Assembly: GCF_900143185.1 (NCBI RefSeq)
Contig: NZ_FSRQ01000001.1
Span: 124,001-188,000, forward strand
From: Chryseobacterium scophthalmum
GTDB lineage: Bacteria > Bacteroidota > Bacteroidia > Flavobacteriales > Weeksellaceae
Reading direction: 5' to 3'
DNA length: 64,000 nucleotides
The notes under the pieces are model-generated. The model searched no databases and had not been told where the DNA came from. It saw only the letters and a list, made by a program, of their open reading frames with translations. This document shows, one piece after another, positions 57,481 through 64,000 of this stretch. Made by a program: the position numbers and the translations under genes. Every line of letters begins with the position of its first letter. Position 1 is the first letter of the stretch.

Positions 57481-58527
57481 TTACAAAGAATCCCTTTCAA
57501 TATATTTAAATACATTATTCACCTGTTCTTTTTTGTTTTTTAGAACCATATAGGCTGCAGATTCTGCCATTGCTTTAAAGTCTGTCGTGATTACGGTAAT
57601 TCCCAATAGTTCTTTCAAAGGAGTTTCGTTGTAGGAAATAATTCCGATGTCTTTTCCCAACTCAAGATTTTTTTGTCTGATTTGCTTCACCAAATTCACC
57701 AGATCACGCTCTCTGATGGTGATAAATATATCTTTATCCTGAAGTTCCATGTCGGGATAAATTTCATCCAAAATTTCATAATCCAGTTTAAAATCCTCAC
57801 AAAACTTCTCAAAGCCACGTACAATACGGAAAGGATAGGGATGAATCGATTTATTCGGATAAACGAGAATGATTTTCTCGTATTTTTTTATTTTCTCTAA
57901 ACCTTCCTTTAAAGCGTTGTAAATATCATGCTCGAAATCCTGAAAAATAGAACCGTATTCTCCTGAAATATTAGGTTTCGTATTATCAAGCATCAACAAT
58001 TTATTCTTCGGGATTTTTTCAATCATTTCGATTGCGCCTTGCGTAGAACTGGTGTGTTTAGACTGCTCATCACGAAAATGGGGCATAATAACATAATAAT
58101 CAAATCCACCGAGATTTTTTTGTAAAGCATTGATGAAAAGTGTTTCGTCACAATGATAAATATACATCTCAACATTCCCTTTGGTACCGATTGCATTGAC
58201 GAAATAATTATAGATCATCATTTTATAAGTACTCGGTTTGTTGATCAGAAAGAAAATATTAATAATATCATTTTTATTGATACGCGAAATATAATATCCT
58301 TTACCTTTTACCGACTCAATAATTTGCCTTTTACGAAGCTCCTTGTAGGCTTTTTCTACAGTATCTCTCGACAGAAAACAAGATTCGCTAAGCTCATTGA
58401 TAGAAGGTATTTTTTCTCCAATCTTGATTTGTCCGCCATCAATTCCGTTCAGAATAGAGTCTACAATCTGCTTGTATTTCGGAACTCTTGAGTTTTCATT
58501 AATGTTAATTTCTAGTGTTTCAGACAT
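57481..58527 (-). CDS. GntR-family regulator with sugar-binding-like sensor domain
   Basis: A 348-aa regulator. Residues 1-75 form a GntR winged HTH (VPKYKQIVDSILNGI, INELSESCFLSRDTVEKAYKEL, GKGYYI). Residues about 90-340 resemble the periplasmic-binding-protein domain of LacI repressors (GFDYYVIMPHF, IILVYPNKS, DIGIISYNETPLKELLGI). This layout fits a carbohydrate-responsive repressor or activator. It is the only sugar-type regulator in the locus, so it is the likely controller of the rhamnose and pectin genes. Direction of control is unknown. Confidence 0.9.
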   Translation of the reverse strand: MSETLEININENSRVPKYKQIVDSILNGIDGGQIKIGEKIPSINELSESCFLSRDTVEKAYKELRKRQIIESVKGKGYYISRINKNDIINIFFLINKPSTYKMMIYNYFVNAIGTKGNVEMYIYHCDETLFINALQKNLGGFDYYVIMPHFRDEQSKHTSSTQGAIEMIEKIPKNKLLMLDNTKPNISGEYGSIFQDFEHDIYNALKEGLEKIKKYEKIILVYPNKSIHPYPFRIVRGFEKFCEDFKLDYEILDEIYPDMELQDKDIFITIRERDLVNLVKQIRQKNLELGKDIGIISYNETPLKELLGITVITTDFKAMAESAAYMVLKNKKEQVNNVFKYIERDSL

Positions 58528-58924
58528 GATTTTCAGGTAGGAGATGGTACTTCAGTTAAAAAATATTCAGTCAAAGTGTTGATCAAATATGGAAGACAAT
58601 TTACAAAAATTTACATTAACCGTTTTATTAATGAATTTAATATAGATTACAGCTTTAATTCATTGAATTATAAATATTTGTTTCTTTAATTTATGCAGTT
58701 TTCAATTGACGTGAAATTACCATTTTAGTTGGTCAGCTATAAAATTTTATTAAATATTTAAATTAAAAATAACTTTTCATAAATGTTCAGTTTGAATATT
58801 TTAAATTCATTTTTTGGATTTAAAGAGATTAAAATAAATACTCTAAAAATAACACGTCTGAATAAGATAAATAAGACGTCTAAGTTTTAAAAAAATGATG
58901 AGACATATTTCTGTAAAAAAGTAT

Positions 58925-58988
58925 GCTCCGGAGGAGCAGTATCTGTGTAGAAAAGATTTTCAGAATAAATAGGGGAGTCCGTAGGACT
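58925..58988. repeat. REP-like two-hairpin element, copy 2
   Basis: GCTCCGGAGGAGC (58925-58937), ATCTGTGTAGAA, a variable spacer, then AGTCCGTAGGACT (58976-58988). Same layout as 34248-34314; paired changes in the second stem keep it folded. Confidence 0.75.
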
Positions 58989-59059
58989 GCTATCAAAAAA
59001 AACCTCAAAAAAATCGAATCAAATCGCTCAAACTCTAAAATGCTCAAACCCTCAGACAC

Positions 59060-59089
59060 AAAAAAAGCCTGCCCTTTTCAGAACAGACT
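59060..59089 (-). terminator. terminator of the glycosidase-like gene
   Basis: On the minus strand AGTCTG (59089-59084) pairs with CAGGCT (59071-59066) with one wobble, followed by a run of seven T. Confidence 0.65.
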
Positions 59090-59113
59090 CCAATTAATAT
59101 GAATGTGAAATTT

Positions 59114-61249
59114 TTAAGGCATCTTTTTAAATCCTTCCGCTTTTATTTTCCATGTTCCGTCTTTCGGGAAACCAGGAAATTCACCGGTAGAATTATCCCA
59201 ACCTTCCAACATCATTGCAACAGTTGTTAAAACGCCACCATTTCCGGGAAGATAGATTCTCAACCTTCCATCCTGAAAATTATGACCATTTTTCAAATAC
59301 GTATTGGTTTGAATATCCATAAATAAAGCATCCAATGCTTTGTTTGGAAGACCCAATCTCGCTGCGTTCATTGCGGTCATCGGGAAATCCCAACCCCAAG
59401 TGTGACTCCAGTTCCATCTTTCCCAAACGATATCCAATGTGCTTTTCATAATTTTTTTATCCAACTTTGGAGATTCGGGAACCATTCCTAAAGCACCCAA
59501 AACTGCAGGGTGATCGGTCATCCATTTTGGATAAGTGAAAGAATCTTTTGCAGATTCAGTAGATAAATAAACGCCATCCTGAACAGGAAGTGGTGCCAGT
59601 TTCGAGATTACATCATCCCATTTTTTATCTCTCGATTCGCCCAGTCTTTCTTTCCATTGCTGAGCAACTTTTAAAGCCCAATCCCAATACGCAACTTCAT
59701 AAGTTGGATTGTAAGTATCTTTAGCAGGAAAAACTTCCTGTGCCGGAATTACACCTTTACCCAAATTGTAACGGTTTTTTTCTTTGTCAAAAGTCGCATA
59801 ATCGGCCATAAATTCTGCTGTTTCGAATACTAGTTTTTTATACTTTTCCAACACTTTTTTGTCGTGATTGTTACGATATAAAAGTTCGGTCATATAAATC
59901 AAATGCGGTTGTTCCCAAATCAAAAATGCAGCAACAGAAGACGGACTTTCGTTACCCTCATTATCCGACATTTTAATCCAACGAACGCCTTTGTAGCCTT
60001 GTCTTTCAGCTAGTTTTTTTGCTTTTTCAAACGATCTGAAATAATAATCCAATTGTTTTTCTAAAATCTCCGGTCTTCCCCACAAAGCATAATGAACACC
60101 GTGCCACCAATGCATTTCTGTATGTGGTTTTCCGTACCAACTATTAAAGGTTAAACCCGTTTCCTGTGGTGGATTGCTTCCTCCACATTGTACTTTGGTT
60201 AAATATTCAGATAACACAACTCTGCGTTCCAGTTCGTTTGCTCTGGTGTCTGTACTTCCTTCAAAATCAACGGCAGCACCGCTTTCCCAAAAGTTTTTCC
60301 AACCCGAAATGCTTTCTTTTTCAGCATCACTAAATAAACTTTTTGAAGTCTTTTGATTTTTAGCTGAAAACTCAACAGTCAATTCAATCGTTTTGTTTTT
60401 TGAAGAAGGTTCGTAAACAAAATAATGTTTGCCAGCTTCGCTTAATTTCCCATCCGTAAAATATAGTTGCGTGAAATAATCGGCAGTCTGCAATTTATGT
60501 TCGATCAATCCCTGAGTTGAGTTGGATGAAATGATTTTTGTTGAATGTTTATCTGCGTTTCCATAAAAAGCTGCTTCATCCAAAAACTGTCCGCTCGGAT
60601 AAGGATATTTTGCGAAAACCTTTAATCTCTTTTGGCTTATTAAATCAGACTCAATTTTAACCCCGATTTTATCTGAATTCTGGAAAGAAGCTGTCCAAAC
60701 CTTTACAGGAGTTCCTTCTAATGAAAATTCACTCGTGATAATTCCTGTCCACAAATCAATTTTCTGATTGATATTTTGAATATCTGAAACTTGTGCTTTC
60801 TGACCATTCTTTTTAATCAGTTCAATCCCAATATTTCCCAGTTGCAAACGATGTTGATTTACACGAAAATAATCAACCGCTTTTTTGTTACGTTCTGGTT
60901 CTTTGATTTGAACGCTGTACAACGCTTTCCGGCCATCATTATTGAAATCGTATGGCTTTAAAGTCTCCTCAAATTTGAAATTTTCAGTATTTGGAAAACT
61001 GTTCCAGCCCCATTCTGATTGAGTTCCCAAAGAAACACCATTCTTATAATATTCTGGGAAAGACTGCATTCCGGTAATGTCAACCGTGTACGCAAATTTT
61101 CCGTTTCCAACCGTTAAAGTTGATAAAGTATCTGCTTTTACATTGACAATATTATGTCGCTGAACAACTTTTTTACGGTCGATTTTCTGTGCATTTAAGG
61201 ATGAAAACCCAATGCAGAAAAGACTCAGATATATTGCAATTTTCTTCAT
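59114..61249 (-). CDS. secreted six-hairpin glycosidase-like protein
   Basis: A 711-aa protein with a signal peptide (cleavage near LNAQ). The C-terminal two-thirds has the look of an (alpha/alpha)6 barrel of the six-hairpin glycosidase superfamily: FNSWYGKPHTEMHWWHGVHYALWGR, WNWSHTWGWDFPMTAMNAARLG and LPGNGGVLTTVAMMLEGWD. The N-terminal part is a beta-sandwich as in GH65/GH95-like enzymes. A pectin side-chain sugar is the likely substrate from context, but I cannot assign a numbered family with confidence. Transcribed in the same direction as the large upstream gene. Confidence 0.75.
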   Translation of the reverse strand: MKKIAIYLSLFCIGFSSLNAQKIDRKKVVQRHNIVNVKADTLSTLTVGNGKFAYTVDITGMQSFPEYYKNGVSLGTQSEWGWNSFPNTENFKFEETLKPYDFNNDGRKALYSVQIKEPERNKKAVDYFRVNQHRLQLGNIGIELIKKNGQKAQVSDIQNINQKIDLWTGIITSEFSLEGTPVKVWTASFQNSDKIGVKIESDLISQKRLKVFAKYPYPSGQFLDEAAFYGNADKHSTKIISSNSTQGLIEHKLQTADYFTQLYFTDGKLSEAGKHYFVYEPSSKNKTIELTVEFSAKNQKTSKSLFSDAEKESISGWKNFWESGAAVDFEGSTDTRANELERRVVLSEYLTKVQCGGSNPPQETGLTFNSWYGKPHTEMHWWHGVHYALWGRPEILEKQLDYYFRSFEKAKKLAERQGYKGVRWIKMSDNEGNESPSSVAAFLIWEQPHLIYMTELLYRNNHDKKVLEKYKKLVFETAEFMADYATFDKEKNRYNLGKGVIPAQEVFPAKDTYNPTYEVAYWDWALKVAQQWKERLGESRDKKWDDVISKLAPLPVQDGVYLSTESAKDSFTYPKWMTDHPAVLGALGMVPESPKLDKKIMKSTLDIVWERWNWSHTWGWDFPMTAMNAARLGLPNKALDALFMDIQTNTYLKNGHNFQDGRLRIYLPGNGGVLTTVAMMLEGWDNSTGEFPGFPKDGTWKIKAEGFKKMP

Positions 61250-61278
61250 TTTTAAATTTTTGTTTTATTCTTTCACGC

Positions 61279-61354
61279 TTGTCATTCTGAACGAAACAAA
61301 GTGCAGTGAAGAATCTTAATTTTCTAATAGATTCCTCGTTCCTCGGAATGACAA
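61279..61354. repeat. dispersed nested inverted repeat
   Basis: TTGTCATTC (61279-61287) pairs with GAATGACAA (61346-61354), and inside, GAATCT (61311-61316) pairs with AGATTC (61329-61334). Sequences of this kind recur in Bacteroidota intergenic DNA. It lies between the two minus-strand glycosidase-like genes. Confidence 0.65.
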
Positions 61355-61385
61355 ACCGCCAATTATATTTTATACTTAATTATCA

Positions 61386-64000
61386 TTATCTCAAAACAGT
61401 CGCACTCATCATTCCAATCACTACATCATTGCTCACGGCCGTTAATTTTATTGATTTTAATTCTTTATTCGCATCAATCGGCAAATCCAAAATTGTTGCA
61501 GCACCGCCATCAACCTGACGATCTGTAAATCCTTTGATGCTTGAATATTTGCTCAACGTTCCGCCTTTGTACAATTCTCCCGTCTTTAGTTTTACCCGAT
61601 AAGGAATTTTATCATCCGGAATCTCAAAAGCAAAATTATCATCAAACAAATCTTGCTCAATTGGCCACCAATTTGTCGGGTTTTTTAGCTCTAATTCCGA
61701 AGTTGAACCATCAATATATTGAACTATAATTGTTCCATTCACAATCTGCGACTGCATCGGATTCGTAGAACCTGCCATCAGAAAGTATATTTTCTTTCCT
61801 TTTCCATTTAAAGGAATTTCAATCGATTCTGGATAATTGTCCCACTGACTCGCAAAAGCTATATTTTTATCTGTTTTATCAATCAAAAAAGGAATTCCGA
61901 GGAAGTCAACTTTGCCATTTTTTCTCTTGTTCATCAATCCACTGTCATCAATTTGAGCGGTAATTAACGGATAACACCAGTTTCCGATTCCCTGCCAAGG
62001 AAGCTGTAGAGTAGGGACTTCTAATCTTGGCGAAAGATATTTCTGGTTGAAAATTTCAGTTACTTTTTCATTGTATTTTGAGGATAATGAAATATTGTTG
62101 AACTGCCCTTGATTTTCAATTTCCCAATCTATGATTTCAATATTTTGTTTAATTCCATTATATTCAAGGTCAATAGAATTGGTTCCTTTACTTAAATAGT
62201 TTAATGGAATTTCAATCAATGAGTTTTGATTTTTTTGAATACTAAAAGGTTTGTTTAAACCATTAACCGTCAGTTTTCCATTAATTGGATTAGATGATTT
62301 TGATTGAATCTGCAATTTTTTATTCACCCATTTTGTTTCCAATGGAAAACGGATGTCGACATTTACAGGTTGCCACCAAGTTGTCCCGTTTTGCTCAACT
62401 TGTACGAAAAAAGTTCCTTTGCTTTCTTCTTGGACTAAATTAAATTGATTCTTAACCACCCCGTCTTCTCCCTTTGGTCGAATCCACCCCTCCAGAGGAG
62501 GGGAATTTTTAATCAGTCCTTGTGGGTCGTAAACTTGTTTTATTTTCTTTTTTGAATCGAAATTTAATTGAAGGTTTTCAGAAATATAATTGATATAATC
62601 TGTCTGTTCGTTCTTCAATTCCTCTCCGGAATAATTGATTTCAATTTTAAAATCTTTTCCAGTTGGAGTTGTAAACTGAATTATTGGCTGTAAAATAGAA
62701 TTGGGTTTAATTTTCCAATCCACATTTTTACCATTTACTTTTACCGATTTGATATTGGAATAATTCACAGGAATCTGCATTTCCAAAGCCACCTGATTTT
62801 GATATTTTGAGTTGAAAAAATATTCCGTTTTCTTTGAATTTCTTTTAAACTGATAATCCCAATCCAGAAGTTTCAATTCGGCAGAATTCCAATCTTTTGG
62901 GAATCCCGGCTTGATGCTGATTTTATTCTCCAACAAATTCGGATAAACTCCAAAAAGCCCCTCTGTTAAAGTTCTCGAAGCGACACCAATCGGGTCTGCA
63001 AAATCTCTGTACAATTCTCCACGAAAAGCATCATAATGAGAAAGCTGTTCAAAATTCCCCGGACTGATGCCATAATACATCGATTCAACCAAATTTCCTT
63101 TCCAAAGTTGGTACGCATCTTCGTTTCTTCCGGCTTGCCAATACGCCAAAGCGGTCTGTAAATTTTCTGCCAAAGCTACATTGTTAATCGACCAATCGTA
63201 AGGTTGCCAATTTGTAGTTGCTAACGTAAAATAGTCTTTATTGTCTGCACCTTTTATCGTAATCGGAATTTTAGGTGTATGATTATTAATGTATTGTAAG
63301 TTCTGATAATCCTCAAATTCATTTAAAATAAAAGCATCCGAAACGTGGTAAATCGACCAGATTCCCGGCTTATCGTGAACGATTTGATTACCTAAAGCAT
63401 CTTTGTATTCAGAAAAATACCCTTTGTTTTTAATCCAAAGTTCATTTTTCATTGCCTTTAAAATCGCATCGGCTTCCTGTTCGTAAGGTTGGGGATTTTC
63501 ACCAATTATCTTCGCCAGTTTAGACATTTCACGATTAGCTCTGTAATTATATGCCGAAGTATGCGTCACTTTTCCACCCGAATATTGCAGCGCATCACTC
63601 GCCCAAATCGCAGCATACGCATCGTATAAATCGCCACGTTTGAAATTCCGCTTTTCCCAATCCATGTGACGAACCATCGTTGGCCACATTTTTTTCAGAA
63701 ATTCTTTGTCTCCTGTGTAATTGAAATGCGAAAACATCTGGTCAAAAAATACCAGATTCATATCGTAATGATGCGGTTTTGAATTGTCGTTCGGGTTTCT
63801 GGAAATATACCCGCTTGAAAAAACAGAAGTTCCCATTTTTTCCGCACTTCTTGCCAAATGTAGTAAAGTATCCATTTCTACAGGTGCAGAATTGGGTTTT
63901 AAAACCTGTGAATTGGTGTAACTTTCAAAATGCTCTTTCGCTCGGTCGTGCCAACTCAAAGCATTGGCTGTGTAAGCTCCTCTCCAAGCATTCAGTCGCA
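61386..64000 (-). CDS. large secreted six-hairpin-type protein, DUF4450-like (partial, N-terminus outside window)
   Basis: The frame is open past the right edge: residues upstream of the TTG at 63959 still read as family sequence (RLNAWRGAYTANALSWHDRA), so that TTG is not the start and the N-terminus is missing. At least 871 residues are visible. The first 380 form an (alpha/alpha)6-barrel-like region (DLYDAYAAIWASDALQYSG, SHYDAFRGELYRDFADPIGV, TEGLFGVYPNLLENKISIKPGF), followed by several beta domains. RLNAWRGAY and the overall plan recall DUF4450 proteins of pectin loci. Probably a glycosidase for a rhamnogalacturonan fragment; specificity unknown. Confidence 0.7.
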   Translation of the reverse strand, partial: RLNAWRGAYTANALSWHDRAKEHFESYTNSQVLKPNSAPVEMDTLLHLARSAEKMGTSVFSSGYISRNPNDNSKPHHYDMNLVFFDQMFSHFNYTGDKEFLKKMWPTMVRHMDWEKRNFKRGDLYDAYAAIWASDALQYSGGKVTHTSAYNYRANREMSKLAKIIGENPQPYEQEADAILKAMKNELWIKNKGYFSEYKDALGNQIVHDKPGIWSIYHVSDAFILNEFEDYQNLQYINNHTPKIPITIKGADNKDYFTLATTNWQPYDWSINNVALAENLQTALAYWQAGRNEDAYQLWKGNLVESMYYGISPGNFEQLSHYDAFRGELYRDFADPIGVASRTLTEGLFGVYPNLLENKISIKPGFPKDWNSAELKLLDWDYQFKRNSKKTEYFFNSKYQNQVALEMQIPVNYSNIKSVKVNGKNVDWKIKPNSILQPIIQFTTPTGKDFKIEINYSGEELKNEQTDYINYISENLQLNFDSKKKIKQVYDPQGLIKNSPPLEGWIRPKGEDGVVKNQFNLVQEESKGTFFVQVEQNGTTWWQPVNVDIRFPLETKWVNKKLQIQSKSSNPINGKLTVNGLNKPFSIQKNQNSLIEIPLNYLSKGTNSIDLEYNGIKQNIEIIDWEIENQGQFNNISLSSKYNEKVTEIFNQKYLSPRLEVPTLQLPWQGIGNWCYPLITAQIDDSGLMNKRKNGKVDFLGIPFLIDKTDKNIAFASQWDNYPESIEIPLNGKGKKIYFLMAGSTNPMQSQIVNGTIIVQYIDGSTSELELKNPTNWWPIEQDLFDDNFAFEIPDDKIPYRVKLKTGELYKGGTLSKYSSIKGFTDRQVDGGAATILDLPIDANKELKSIKLTAVSNDVVIGMMSATVLR

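Larger units (their letters stand above)
58528..59113. other. 586-bp gap with REP-like element and terminator
   Basis: Holds the promoter region of the GntR gene, a REP-like element (58925-58988) and the terminator of the minus-strand glycosidase-like gene (59060-59089). No gene seen. Confidence 0.55.

Noticed and set aside
63957..63959. TTG as the start of the right-edge gene
   Set aside because: Family-like sequence continues upstream in the same frame to the window edge, so the gene is truncated by the window and not started there.

Overview
The window looks like a chromosomal segment of a Chryseobacterium-like member of the Flavobacteriia (Bacteroidota). It is AT-rich. It carries a SusC/SusD pair, Bacteroidota-type lipoproteins, double-glycine leader peptides of the type seen in Chryseobacterium, A-rich rather than Shine-Dalgarno leaders, and several families of short palindromic intergenic repeats. 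I saw no rRNA, tRNA, CRISPR array, integrase or complete insertion sequence.

Layout. 1-3277: an ABC transporter on the minus strand (ATPase plus a permease that runs off the left edge). 3961-6860: a TPR/HTH membrane regulator and two small HTH proteins. 7248-13291: a secreted-peptide (RiPP/bacteriocin-like) locus with a VKOR-thioredoxin oxidase carrying an N-terminal C39-like domain, four Cys-rich GG-leader peptides of 47-59 aa, a C39 peptidase ABC exporter and an HlyD adaptor. 13397-19502: a CzcA/CzcB heavy-metal efflux set in which the RND pump is fused to a TolC-like domain. 19617-26053: a divergent AraC regulator and an oxidoreductase operon (three aldo/keto reductases, a frameshifted carboxymuconolactone decarboxylase-like gene, a dienelactone-hydrolase-like enzyme, a cupin). 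26137-28415: a chloramphenicol acetyltransferase-like gene, a Crp-family regulator and two GNAT acetyltransferases.

28678-64000 is a pectin (rhamnogalacturonan-I) utilisation locus with a complete L-rhamnose pathway. Secreted enzymes: GH28, GH2, two CE12-type esterases, GH106 rhamnosidase, a DUF4350 protein, PL11 lyase and GH105. Transport: RhaT, and SusC/SusD at the outer membrane. Catabolism: rhamnulose-1-phosphate aldolase fused to a lactaldehyde dehydrogenase, RhaI isomerase, a rhamnulokinase and an FMN-dependent L-lactate dehydrogenase. A GntR-type regulator with a sugar-binding-like sensor domain and two six-hairpin-type secreted enzymes (one partial at the right edge, DUF4450-like) lie on the minus strand. 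In effect the locus cuts and deacetylates the polymer, releases rhamnose, imports it and takes it to DHAP and pyruvate.

The best candidate for an under-described system is the 7.2-13.3 kb peptide locus. Its four peptides all have an even number of cysteines in the core, two share a CX3CCX7CX4CX3-4C framework, and two are preceded by a near-identical 36-nt element. The only modifying enzyme present is a disulfide-forming oxidase with a degenerate, possibly leader-binding, C39-like domain.
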